From Polychytrium aggregatum (taxonomy: Eukaryota; Chytridiomycota; Chytridiomycetes; Polychytriales), in the NCBI RefSeq assembly GCF_025602895.1, contig NW_026516210.1:1032119-1096118 (forward strand): a stretch of DNA of 64,000 nucleotides, in the 5' to 3' direction. Shown in pieces: positions 55,031 to 64,000 of this stretch; position 1 is the first letter of the stretch, and each line of letters begins with the position of its first letter. The notes beneath the pieces are model-generated. The model was not told the origin of the DNA and did not search any database. It saw only the letters and a list, made by a program, of their open reading frames with translations. The translations under genes and the position numbers were made by a program.

Positions 55031-58000
55031 AAAAGGTCGGAGGAGCTTTCCTAGGCGTCAATCATGTCATAAATCTTCCTCCTGTAAATGTCTCCACGGT
55101 AAATCACTCTTCTGCCTTTTGCCATCTTGCCCCCGTCACCATTGCCACCGTTTCCACCGCTCTTGCTTCTTCGTCTTCGCCTCCCGAGCCTGACATCCAA
55201 CGTCAGCCCTCCCTCGCTGTGACTCTGCTGTGCGGTCCAGAGTCCATACGGGCAACCGCCATGATCGATACCGGCGCGGTTACTTCGTTTATGGACACTG
55301 GATTCGCCGCAACCCACGCTCTCCCCACCTTTGAAACTTCTTTCGTCATCACTCTTGCCGATGGTTCTTCGATGGAGTCTAGTCTTGGAGTTTGTGTTTC
55401 TATGATCACAGGCATCAGCCACTATGAACAAATCTCGTTCGCGCTGATTCCCTTGGCTTCATACCCGATCATCTTGGGTATGGATTGGATCAAGAAACAC
55501 AAACCCTACTTTGACTGGCACCATGACTCTATTTTCTTGCCTTGCACCTCTATCCACAGTTTGGCCTCCCCGTTCTCTCCCGAGCCACAGTCCTCTAGGT
55601 CCAGCCCTGCCGAGCCGCCTGCCGAGTCCCCTGCTGAGGTCCCCGCCGAGCCTGCCGTGTCCCTGCCCGAGTCCAAGATTGCTCCTGCCAAGTCCCCAGC
55701 CGAGTCCCCAGCCGAGCCCGAGATCCTCCCTGCCTTGCCTCCTGCCGTGCCCAAGCCCAGTCCTGCCTTGCCTCCTGCCGTCCCAAAGACCAAGACCAAG
55801 ACCCAGTCCCTGCCCAGCGTCAGCCTGATCGGCAGCATCCCCTTCCAGCACGCCGTCCAGAAGGAAGGCCTGGAAGTGTTCCTCTTGGATGCTGCCCGAG
55901 TCCTGTCCCTCTGCTCCGTCGACGCTGGAGCCAAGCCCAAGGCCGAGCCCTCTGTCCCCTCCAAGTACTCGTCCTTTGCCAAGGTGTTTTCCAAGTCCGA
56001 GGCCGACAAGCTCCCCCAGCACCGCCCTTACGACCACACGATCCCGTTGGTCGAAGGTGCGTCTCCGTCGTTTGGGCCCGTCTACAACCTCTCCAAGCCG
56101 GAGATGGACGCCCTCCACACCTACATCCAAGAAAACTTGTCCAAGGGTTTCATCCGCCGTTCCGAGTCCCCTGCCGGTGCCCCAGTCCTGTTCGTCAAGA
56201 AGAAGGATGGCTCCCTCCGTCTCTGCGTCGACTACCGGGCCCTGAACAAGATCACCGTGCCGAACCGTTGTCCCTTGCCCCTGATTGCCGAGACGTTCGA
56301 CAACCTCGGCAAGGCCAAGATCTTCACCAAGCTCGACATGCGAGGCGCATACAACCTCTTGCGCATCGCTGAAGGTGAAGAGTGGAAGACGGCCTTCCGC
56401 TGCCGCTACGGCCACTTCGAGTACAACGTCATGCCGTTCGGCTTGACCAACGCTCCTGCCTCGTTCCAAGCCTTCGTCAACGATGTCCTCCGAGAATACC
56501 TTGACCAGTTCGTGGTCGTCTACCTGGACGACATCCTCATCTACTCCTCCGATCCCGCCGAGCACGAGGCTCATGTCAAGAAAGTCCTGACCAAGCTCCA
56601 AGACGCCGGACTCTCACTTAAGCTTGAAAAGTGTGAGTTCGACCAGTCCTCCGTCGCCTTCCTCGGGTTCATAATCTCGCCCGATGGAATCTCCATGGAT
56701 CCCGACAAGGTCAAGGCCATCCAGGAGTGGGAGATCCCCCGATCTGCCCACGACATTCAAGTCTTCCTCGGCCTGGCGAACTTCTACCGTCGGTTCGTCA
56801 AGGATTACTCCAAGATCGCCACCCCGCTGACGGACCTCCTGAAGAAGGACATCAAGTTCTCCTGGTCTCCCTCGGCTCAAACGTCATTCCTGAAGCTTAA
56901 GGAATGCCTGAGCACCGGTCCTGTCCTCCGCCACTTCGACCCCGAGCGTCAGTGCGTCATCGAAGCCGACGCATCTGACTATGCTCTTGGCGCTGTTCTC
57001 AGTCAGCGCGACGACGAAGGCCTCCTGCACCCCGTGGCTTTCTACTCCCGGAAGCTGCTCGATGCAGAAATGAATTATCAAATCTATGATAAGGAACTTC
57101 TCGCCATCGTCGCAGCCTTCAAGCAATGGAGACACTACCTCGAGTTCTCCTCCCAAGCCACCGAGGTCGTCACCGACCACAAGAACCTCGAATACTTCCA
57201 GACCTCCCGCAACCTCAGCCGTCGCCAAGTCCGTTGGTCCGAGATCCTTGGCGATTACAACTTCGTCATCAGGTATCGACCCGGAACCCTCAACAATGCC
57301 GCCGACGCCCTCTCCCGCAAGGACAAGTTCCCTAAGGAGGGGGGTGACTCTCGTAGCTCCCCGAACACCCAGACCCTGCTGCCACCAAAACTCTTCGTTT
57401 CCGCCCTCCGAGCTGTTCCCGTTGCCCCCGAGTCCGAGGATATCGCCGTCCTCATCAAGTCAAGCCCCAAGAAGGACTCTACCTTTGGTCCGATCCTGTC
57501 CCAAGTCCTCAAGAACCCTGCCTCCTGTCCCGGCTACTCCGTCGACAACGACCTTCTGCTCTTTGAAGGTCTCGTCTGCGTCCCCGATGTCCCCGAGCTC
57601 AAGCGCAAGATTCTCGTCGAGTGCCACGACTCGCCGACTGCCGGCCACTTCGGCGTCGCCAAGACCTTCGAGCTCGTCTCCCGGACCTTCCACTGGCCGA
57701 CCATGCGTCGTTACATCAAGGAGTATGTCTCCGGATGCGACACCTGCCAGCGGAACAAGCACTCCCGTCACAAGCCATACGGACTCCTTGCCTCGCTCCC
57801 TGTTCCCGATCGCCCTTGGTCTTCTGTTTCGGTCGACTTCATCACCCAGCTTCCCGAGTCCTCTGGACACACAGCCATCTGTGTGTTTGTCGACCGATTC
57901 ACCAAGATGGCCCACTTCGTCCCGTCAAGCAACGAGGCCAACGCCGAGGACACTGCTCGGATGTTTGTCGAGCACGTCTTCACCAAGCACGGTCTTCCAG

Positions 58001-58911
58001 ACGATATCGTCTCAGACCGAGGATCTACCTTTGCCTCCAAGTTCTTTCAAGCCGTCCTGACCCGCCTCAAGATCAAGCACAAGATGTCGACTGCCTTCCA
58101 TCCGCAGACCGACGGCCAGACCGAGCGGGTCAACGCCATCCTCGAGCAGTACCTCCGCTGCTTCATCAACTTCCAGCAAGACGACTGGGCCCAGCTTCTC
58201 CCTCACGCCGAGTTCACCTACAACAACACCTCTCAAGCAACCCTCGGCTGCTCCCCCTTCTTTGCCTACACCGGCTACCACCCTCGTTTTTCCGTCGCCC
58301 TTCCCCGCACCACCAAGAATGCCTCCGTCGCCGACGATCAAGCCCGAGCCATTCACTCCCTCCACGATGAACTCAAGTTCAACATCGCCCTTGCCCAGGA
58401 CTCCCAAGCCAAGTTCTACGACCCCGGCCACTCCCCTTCCCCTCCGTTCAAGGTTGGAGACCGAGTCTGGCTCTCCGCCAAGAACATCAAGACCCAGCGA
58501 CCCACGGCCAAGCTCGACCACACCAAGCTTGGGCCGTTCAAGATCGTCGCTCAAGTCGGTTCCCGCGCTTTCAAGTTGGACTTGCCCTCGTCCATGCGCA
58601 TTCATCCTGTCTTCCACGTCTCCCTGCTCGAGCCCGCCGCCGACGACAAGATCCCAGGTCGAACGATCCCGCCCCCTCCACCCATCCAAGTCGACGGCCA
58701 CGACGAATGGGAAGTCGAACAGATCCTGGACTCCAGGCTGTTCCGAGGTAAGCTCCAGTATCTTGTGCACTGGCGTGGCTACACGGTGATGGATTGCACC
58801 TGGGAGCCCGCCAGCAATCTTGCACATTGTCCGGAGCCTGTCGCAGCCTACCACTCCTCTCATCCCTCGAAGCCTGGCCCTCTCGGAGCTCGGGCCTTGA
58901 GAGGGGGGTAG
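55006..58911 (+). CDS. Pol of element 1: protease, reverse transcriptase, RNase H, integrase, chromodomain
   Basis: The frame is open from 55006, overlapping the end of gag in the -1 frame, to TAG at 58911 (1301 codons without the stop); the first ATG is at 55219. In order: retropepsin with AMIDTGAVTSF; a Pro/Ser-rich spacer; RT with FTKLDMRGAYNLL, MPFGLTNAPASFQ and the catalytic YLDD; RNase H with EADASDYALGAVL and VTDHKNLEYF; integrase HHCC zinc finger (HDSPTAGHFG..CDTCQ), catalytic DDE core (SVDFI, VSDRGSTF, E after HPQTDGQTERVN) and a GPF-type module; C-terminal chromodomain (EWEVEQILDSR, YLVHWRGY, CTWEP). Chromodomains steer integration to marked chromatin. All catalytic residues I can check are present. 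How Pol is expressed (frameshift or other) is not proven. Confidence 0.94.
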   Translation, partial: RPGKLLCLEKVGGAFLGVNHVINLPPVNVSTVNHSSAFCHLAPVTIATVSTALASSSSPPEPDIQRQPSLAVTLLCGPESIRATAMIDTGAVTSFMDTGFAATHALPTFETSFVITLADGSSMESSLGVCVSMITGISHYEQISFALIPLASYPIILGMDWIKKHKPYFDWHHDSIFLPCTSIHSLASPFSPEPQSSRSSPAEPPAESPAEVPAEPAVSLPESKIAPAKSPAESPAEPEILPALPPAVPKPSPALPPAVPKTKTKTQSLPSVSLIGSIPFQHAVQKEGLEVFLLDAARVLSLCSVDAGAKPKAEPSVPSKYSSFAKVFSKSEADKLPQHRPYDHTIPLVEGASPSFGPVYNLSKPEMDALHTYIQENLSKGFIRRSESPAGAPVLFVKKKDGSLRLCVDYRALNKITVPNRCPLPLIAETFDNLGKAKIFTKLDMRGAYNLLRIAEGEEWKTAFRCRYGHFEYNVMPFGLTNAPASFQAFVNDVLREYLDQFVVVYLDDILIYSSDPAEHEAHVKKVLTKLQDAGLSLKLEKCEFDQSSVAFLGFIISPDGISMDPDKVKAIQEWEIPRSAHDIQVFLGLANFYRRFVKDYSKIATPLTDLLKKDIKFSWSPSAQTSFLKLKECLSTGPVLRHFDPERQCVIEADASDYALGAVLSQRDDEGLLHPVAFYSRKLLDAEMNYQIYDKELLAIVAAFKQWRHYLEFSSQATEVVTDHKNLEYFQTSRNLSRRQVRWSEILGDYNFVIRYRPGTLNNAADALSRKDKFPKEGGDSRSSPNTQTLLPPKLFVSALRAVPVAPESEDIAVLIKSSPKKDSTFGPILSQVLKNPASCPGYSVDNDLLLFEGLVCVPDVPELKRKILVECHDSPTAGHFGVAKTFELVSRTFHWPTMRRYIKEYVSGCDTCQRNKHSRHKPYGLLASLPVPDRPWSSVSVDFITQLPESSGHTAICVFVDRFTKMAHFVPSSNEANAEDTARMFVEHVFTKHGLPDDIVSDRGSTFASKFFQAVLTRLKIKHKMSTAFHPQTDGQTERVNAILEQYLRCFINFQQDDWAQLLPHAEFTYNNTSQATLGCSPFFAYTGYHPRFSVALPRTTKNASVADDQARAIHSLHDELKFNIALAQDSQAKFYDPGHSPSPPFKVGDRVWLSAKNIKTQRPTAKLDHTKLGPFKIVAQVGSRAFKLDLPSSMRIHPVFHVSLLEPAADDKIPGRTIPPPPPIQVDGHDEWEVEQILDSRLFRGKLQYLVHWRGYTVMDCTWEPASNLAHCPEPVAAYHSSHPSKPGPLGARALRGG
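58899..58911 (+). other. Polypurine tract of element 1
   Basis: GAGAGGGGGGTAG directly abuts the right LTR and overlaps the pol stop codon; expected plus-strand primer. Confidence 0.8.
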
Positions 58912-59492
58912 TGTCATGAACACCCTCTGCCTTTGCCCTCTTCCTTCCTTTACCCTTGCCCTTTCCTTTCTGTTTGCCTGCCTTAGCGCTTTCCCTTCCT
59001 TCTGTTTGTTTGTTTCCCGCGCTGTGCTGCCTTGTTGTCTTATCGCCAGCACGCGCGCTGTCGGTGTTCCCTTCCCGCTTCCTTGTTGTTGGTCATGGGT
59101 TACGCCCACGACGCCGCCTCGACGCCGCCTGACGCCTTGGCGCCGCCATGCCGCCGCCACTGACGCCCGCTGACTCACGGATCCCGAGTCACGGCCGCCA
59201 CCTGCTTCGCTCGCTGCTTCGCCCTCCCCGCCGCTGCTTCGCTCCTGCCCCCTCGCTCTGCAGCGTCGATCCTTGGCGCTCGCATAAATAGCCCTCCAAC
59301 CAGCCTCTGTCTTTTGCCTTCGTCTTGCCACTTTGTATTTTTAGTATCCTAAGCCTTGGATCTAGAATAAAACTTTGGCTTCACACTTGACACTCTGTGT
59401 CCCAGTCCAGTCCCCGCTCCTCTCCCTACGTTCGAGTCTTGTATTAGGACTCTTGCGCACTTCCCTGCTTGCCCCGTTGTCCAGTCTTGACA
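58912..59492 (+). repeat. Right LTR of element 1
   Basis: 581 bp, same length as the left LTR, with seven substitutions and no gaps between them. Confidence 0.95.
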
Positions 59493-59497
59493 GCTGG
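59493..59497. repeat. Target-site duplication GCTGG, right copy
   Basis: Matches 53134-53138. Confidence 0.9.
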
Positions 59498-60809
59498 TCG
59501 GTTTCCGTTGCGCTCCTTCCTTCCCCAGGAAGGCCTCGGTTGCGGTTAGGCTTTGGTCCGAGTCTAGTCTGCGCATTAGTTTGACCCAATACGGGTCTTC
59601 CATCACTTGGTAGCCAAGGAATTGGTTGGGGTGGTGGGGGTGTCTGATTGTGTTTCTCATGATCAGTGCTATGAGCTTGATGTGATCGGAGGACGCGTCT
59701 TCATATCTCGTCCAGGTTTGGAAGGTCAGGATCTTGATTCTCATGGACAGTTTTGGCAGTCCACAGCTCAGATGCATGGCTCCGGCCGATGTCCCAGGGC
59801 CGACTCTGAACATTGCCCTCAGTGCATTTGTCTGGACCTTGTCGATTCGTTCTTGCTGTGCCTCGGGTAGGAGGTCCAGTGCCAGGCCGTATTCGAGCCT
59901 TGGCCTGATGAAGGCTCGGTAAGTTCTCACGATGGTCCTTGCAGACGCTCCTCCGAGCCTGATTCCAAGCTTGACGATGCTCTTCACGGCCATGTTGGCT
60001 TTCTCGACCAGGTGGTCGACTTGTCGATCGACTCGGAACCCGTTGGCGTCGATGATCGTTCCAAGGTATTTGAACTCTTTCGCCGTCGGCAGCTCTTCTC
60101 CGTAGAGAGTGGCCTTGGTGGTCGCGGCGGGGTAGTTGGTCGAGAGGATGATCTCGCATTTGCTTGGTGCGAACTTGTACCTGTTTTCGGTGCTGTGTCG
60201 TTCGCATATATCCAGGAGCTTCTGTGTCGAAGCTGGACTTGCGACAAGTACTCCATCGTCGGCGAACCATAACGAGTTGACCTTGATTGTCGACACCGTG
60301 CTGGTTGAGAGCTCTAGGTCTTCGTCGGCGCTGGTTGTGCCCCGTCTCAGGAGCTCTGGTAAGTCATCGATGAAAGCGCTGAACAGCAAGGGACTCAGTA
60401 CAGATCCCTGTATGAGCCCTTTTTGGAACCACACAGGTTCTGACCGACGTCCCTTGCTGGCGACTCTCACCATTGTCCTTTCAAACAGCGCCTTGAGGAT
60501 CCCGAGTGCGGTCGAGCTTGCTCCTCTATCTTTGATTTTTTCCCACAGGCGTTCCCTCCAGACGGTGTCGTACGCCGCCTTGATGTCCAGGAACACCAAG
60601 GAGTACTCCAAGCCTTGGAGCCTCTTCATCCGAATCAGGCTGTCCAGGGAGTAGACCTGGTCGAGCGTGCCTCGTCCTGGTCGGAATCCTCCCTGGACAA
60701 TGTCCATCGTCCCAATTTCCTTTGTGAGGTACGGGAGGAGGATGTGCTCCGCTATCTTGCGGAGCACTTGTGTCAATCCGATTGGCCTGTACATTGCCGG
60801 GTCAAGTAT
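59493..60809 (-). pseudogene. LINE ORF, reverse transcriptase part (split on both sides)
   Basis: About 439 codons on the - strand with RT blocks in order: YRPIGLTQVLRKI, GGFRPGRGTLDQ, FLDIKAAYDTVWR, GLIQGSVLSPLLF, catalytic FADDG, EFKYLGTIID, RTYRAFIRPRLEYG. The reading frame is intact inside the segment. Its 5' end stops at the LTR of element 2 (60810) and its 3' end at the right LTR of element 1, so it cannot be expressed as one protein in the present state. The apparent extension upstream of 60809 is LTR sequence, not LINE. Confidence 0.88.
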
Positions 60810-61600
60810 TGTTAGGGATAGCTTCTGCTTGTTCTCCACTTTGACTGCACACTTGGCTGTTCTTTTGCCTTTCTGTTTGTTTGTGTGTAGCTTTGCAGTT
60901 CCCCTCCAATTTTCCGCCTTTTGCCTGCCATTTCCGCTCCTTCCGCACTTCCGTTTCCCCGCGCTGCTCCGCTTCCTTTGTCTTCTTCGCACGCGCCGGT
61001 TTGTTTGTGCACGCGCCTTGCTGCGATTGGTTGCAATTCGGCTGCCGGTCATGTGTCCCACCACCGGTGACTCATGACCTGCCTGACCGCCCCGATCTCT
61101 TGTTCATCTCGCATGCATTTGCCCCAACCTTATACTTGACCAATCCGCTTCTTGGACGTTGAGTCACATTGCTTCGCCTTTGCACGTTTCTCCTGCCAGG
61201 TGCTTCGCTTTTGCTTGCGCCTCCCTCGCTTTGGTTCTCTGCCTGTCTCGGTGGTCCTTCTCGGCCCTCGTTCGTGCATCGCCCCCTTCGCCCTGCTCGA
61301 TCGCCCACTTTTCCCTCCCTTGGCCGCCCTTCGCTGCCAAGTCCGGACTTGTCTATAAATAGCCTGACCCCCGCGATGTGTAGTCGAACCTCAGCGTTCA
61401 AAATAGGACTAAATAAAGTGCCTTCTACTTTATTCTCTGAGTGTTCCTCACGTCTCATTTCGAGACTAGTCTTATCTTGAACGGATCTTTGCTTCCCTCG
61501 CTCCCTCTCCGAGTCCACTTCGGACTTTACCCTTGCCTTCCCTGAGCTCACTTCGAGCTCACTTCTTCTTTTGCCGTTGAGTCCCCTTCGGACTCTAACA
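60810..61600 (+). repeat. 5' LTR of element 2
   Basis: 791 bp with inverted ends TGTTAG...CTAACA, a TATA box (TATAAATA near 61354) and AATAAA near 61411. It is unlike the LTR of element 1 in sequence. The predicted transcript start region holds AGCGTTCAAAAT (61393-61404). Confidence 0.82.
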
Positions 61601-61602
61601 TC

Positions 61603-61614
61603 ATTTTGAACGCT
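61603..61614 (+). other. Primer-binding site of element 2 (self-priming type)
   Basis: ATTTTGAACGCT begins 2 bp after the LTR end and is perfectly complementary over 12 bases to AGCGTTCAAAAT at 61393-61404, about 35-40 bp downstream of the TATA box. Confidence 0.7.
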
Positions 61615-61671
61615 CCCTCTTGGCTTCCCGGCCTTTCTTCTTCTTTCGCCTCTCTTTCCCTCGTCGATCCG

Positions 61672-63621
61672 ATGGCTGAGCCTGCTGCACCCCCTGCAGA
61701 CCTCAACGCGTATCTGGCGCGCATGGAGGAGCGTATGAACGCCCTCATGACCCAGAACGCTGCTCTCCATCGTCAGATCCAAGATCTGCAAGCTCCCGCC
61801 GCCGCTCCCCGCCAGGTCTACCAGGTCAACAAGCCCAAGGAGTTCCTAGGTTCCCGCGATGAAACGACGGCCTTCCTCGCCCAGTGCCACCTGGTTTTCC
61901 TCGCCGATCCTGCCTTCTTCGCGCCCGAGCGCCAGAAGGTCCTGTACGCCACCTCCTTCCTCCGCGGTGAAGCCTTCAAGTGGTACGAGGCCGCCTTCTA
62001 CATGGCCAACCGCTTCCCGGCTTCCTTCGCGGATTTTGAAGTTGCCCTCAAGTCGACCTTCGGTGAGGACACGGCCTCCTCGCAAGATAAGGCCTTGAAC
62101 GACCTCAAGCGCTTGGTCCAGCTCAAGTCCTGCCAAGCCTTCGCCACCCGCTTCGTCCAGCTCGCCGCCCGCGTCCAGACTGATGAACCCACCAAGATGC
62201 ACTTCTTCAAGGAGGGTTTGAAGTCTGAGGTCAAGTTCCACCTCATCGGTCTCCGCCCCGCTCCCGCTTCCCTGCCTGAGTTGATCAAGGCAGCGGTCGA
62301 GTACGACGATGCCCTCCATCGTCTCAAGATCTCCTCCCGTTCCCAACCTCCTCCTCCTTCTTCTCGCTCTGCTCCCCATCACCACCATTCTCCCGCGCAT
62401 GTTTCTTCTTCCTCCTCTTCTGCACCCACTCCCATGGACCTTGACTCTGTCTCGGTCCGCCCTGCTAAGCTCTCCGACGTCGAGAAAAAGCGACGTCGTG
62501 AGCAGGGTCTCTGCCTGTACTGCGGGGAAAGTCTTGTCCCGGCAGTCGCGATGTTCAGCAGTGCCCGGTTCTGGTCAAACGGAACTCGGAAATGCCCACA
62601 GCCGAGCAGCACCTCGCAAGTAAGCGAGGTGGTCTGTTCGGCGATACGAACATCTTCCCCCTCTGACTCGTCATTATCGGACGATAAGCTTCTTCTTCCG
62701 GCCACCCTTGTCGTCATGAGTCTTTCTGGCCCGGTCTCCATCTCCCTTTCTGTCTTTATTGATGATGGATGCACCGCTCTTGCCCTCATTGATCCTGCCT
62801 TTGCGGATCTCCATAAACTCTCTCTTATCCCTCTTTCTACTCCCTACTCCGTTTCCCTTGCTGATGGTTCTTCGGCCGGTTTCATTCGTTTCCAAACCGT
62901 TCCTGTGACGTTGACCATTGGTTCCCACACCGAGTCGATTTCTTTTCTTGTGACTCGACTCTCCACCACTCCCATCACTCTTGGTCTTCCCTGGATGCGC
63001 TTGCATAATCCAGTTGTCAATTGGAAGTCCCTCTCCCTTTCGTTCTCCGATCCCTCTTGCCTTGCTGATGGACACATCCTCGCGGATGTCTCTGCTTCCT
63101 CCTTGGACACTTCGTCCCCTTCCGGCTATTCGCCTCCCCCTTCGGGCACTTCGCCTTTGACTCCTCCCTCCGGTCCTTCCCTTACACCGGTTCCCTCCTT
63201 TGGCACTTCGCCTTCCCTTTCTTCCCGCCTTGACTCTGCTTCGCTTTCTGAAGAGCCAACGGCTTTATCTTCGCCCGACATTGAGCTCGTTAATGCGGCG
63301 AGTCTTCTCCGTCTTGCACGGGAAGACAAGCTCGACATTTTCGCTGCCCAAATGGATATCCGTCCTCCTTCGCCGGAGACGTATCCTACGGTGTCGATAA
63401 GGTCCGTGCTCACGACGAAGGTGTATGCCGAGTCTGGCACCCCTGTTGACTCTCGAGGTGTCCCGCTCAAATACAATGAGTTTGGCGACGTTTTCAGCCT
63501 CAAGTCTGACCCTCCTTCTTCCTTGCCTCCTCACCGTCCGTATGACTTGTCTATTGAGTTTGTACGGCCCGAGGATGGAAAGGAACCTCGTTTGCCAAAG
63601 CCGGGGAAAGTCTATCCGTTG
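61672..63621 (+). pseudogene. Gag-protease-RT start of element 2, truncated
   Basis: Open frame from ATG 61672 (MAEPAAPPADLNAY), with Gag and Pol in one frame, unlike element 1. It has a capsid-like region (EFLGSRDETTAFLAQCH to MHFFKEGLKSEV) and a zinc-knuckle start CLYCGE whose expected His and last Cys are not found in frame. The protease-like domain reads FIDDGCTALALID where D[ST]G is expected. A Ser/Pro-rich spacer follows, then the beginning of the RT module (EFGDVF, LPPHRPYDLSIEF, PKPGKVYPL). The frame then enters the inserted LTR at 63622 and ends at 63795 in unrelated sequence. Confidence 0.8.
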
Positions 63622-64000
63622 TGTAGGAGATGGTATCTCCGACGCTGTGCTGCGCGTACTGCGCGTAGCTGCGCGGCGCAGTGGGTCGTGACCTGTGCTG
63701 CGCTTGCGTTTTCACGCACGCGCAGGCAGCCACCGCAGGGTATACCTGCGGGTTGCCCCGTTCCCCCGTTTGTCTGGAGTTCGGTTTTATCGTGAATAAA
63801 CGTAAGTGCTCCCCGAGCTCACCCGTCCGCTAGAGTAGCCTAGCACCGCCCTGTTCTGCCCCGTCCTGTCTTGTCTTGTACCCCCTCCCTCCCCGTCTTG
63901 CCCCAACGTCCCAGTAGTGGACGTTACATGGTAGCATCGGAAATCCTCGTCTTGTTTTTCGTCCTGTTTGTCCTCTTTCTAGATCCTCAAGCTGGATCCC
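63622..64000 (+). mobile_element. Third LTR retroelement (5' part), inserted in element 2
   Basis: Interrupts the RT of element 2 just after PKPGKVYPL. It starts with a 307-bp LTR-like sequence (63622-63928, TGTA...TACA ends, AATAAA at about 63793), followed at 63929 by TGGTAGCATCGG, which resembles the tRNA-type primer-binding site of copia-like elements. Coding sequence and the second LTR lie beyond the window, so family and completeness are unknown. Confidence 0.6.

Larger units (their letters stand above)
53139..59492 (+). mobile_element. Full-length chromovirus (Ty3/gypsy, Tf1/sushi-like LTR retrotransposon), element 1
   Basis: 6354 bp: LTR, primer-binding site, gag, pol, polypurine tract, LTR, flanked by GCTGG duplications. 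Gag and Pol frames are uninterrupted and the two LTRs differ at only 7 of 581 positions, so insertion is recent and the element may be active. It sits inside a LINE in opposite orientation. Confidence 0.95.
51730..60809 (-). mobile_element. LINE-type non-LTR retrotransposon, interrupted
   Basis: The element is on the - strand. Its 3' end is marked by a short A run (T run at 51730-51738 on +), and its coding region lies at 51820-53138 and 59493-60809. The middle (53139-59497) is a chromovirus plus one copy of the target duplication. The 5' part, with any endonuclease, lies beyond the second chromovirus that starts at 60810, outside the window. The C-terminal CCHC-like cluster and RT type fit fungal Tad-like LINEs; the clade is a guess. 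Confidence 0.85.
60810..64000 (+). mobile_element. Second chromovirus (Ty3/gypsy), element 2, partial and interrupted
   Basis: Only the 5' LTR and gag-protease part are in the window. The element is inserted in the LINE and its pol is cut by a third LTR element at 63622. The target duplication cannot be checked because the other end is outside. Confidence 0.85.

Noticed and set aside
60810-61064. N-terminal extension of the LINE RT protein
   Set aside because: The Arg/Lys-rich stretch is read through the LTR of element 2 on the opposite strand.

Overview
The window looks like nuclear DNA of a fungus, most likely an early-diverging (chytrid-like) lineage. The genes are intron-rich, with mostly short GT-AG introns. 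Gene content includes a P5B ATPase, a RalGAP-alpha-like GAP, a MAP kinase kinase, an MCUR1/FMP32-type mitochondrial protein, a TKL kinase with Sel1 repeats and Tf1/sushi-type chromoviral retrotransposons. The lineage is an inference from gene content. No bacterial operon structure, CRISPR array, rRNA or tRNA was seen.

Layout, 1-32 kb: single-copy housekeeping genes. P5B ATPase (-, 201-5231, 11 exons); RalGAP-alpha-like protein (+, 6228-14806, 21 exons); MAPKK (+, 15711-17792, 6 exons); a GT14 + GT77-like fusion glycosyltransferase (-, 20041-23749, 4 exons); MCUR1/FMP32-like inner-membrane protein (-, 24667-26040, 4 exons); a MurG/arabinokinase-N-terminus-like GT-B protein (+, about 26581-28525); and an intronless TKL kinase with Sel1 repeats (-, 29173-31875). 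I reconstructed exons by reading splice sites and phases. Except for the start of the GT-B gene, the phases of every multi-exon model close, which supports the joins.

Layout, 33-51.5 kb: five paralogous P-loop GTPases (called A to E here) with an unusual arrangement: A(-) B(+) C(-) D(+) E(+). A, D and E are a short form with an intact Cys/His-rich module. B and C are a long form with an extra N-terminal domain and a decayed Cys/His module. The order short-left/long-right then long-left/short-right is a mirror image, as expected if one divergent short/long pair was duplicated in inverted orientation, with E an extra short copy. All five share a phase-1 intron between the G1 (Walker A) and G3 motifs. 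The adjacent kinase has a non-RD catalytic loop and a helical N-terminal domain that resembles the MLKL four-helix bundle. This cluster is my candidate for an undescribed system; a role in recognition, defence or membrane remodelling is inference only.

Layout, 51.7-64 kb: nested mobile elements. A LINE on the - strand is split by a nearly intact chromovirus (53139-59492, 581-bp LTRs differing at 7 positions, 5-bp target duplication). Removing the insert puts the LINE reading frame back in register. A second chromovirus (from 60810) sits in the same LINE and is itself interrupted at 63622 by what looks like the LTR of a third element. In both chromoviruses the primer-binding site is complementary to the predicted 5' end of the element's own transcript, the Tf1-style self-priming arrangement.
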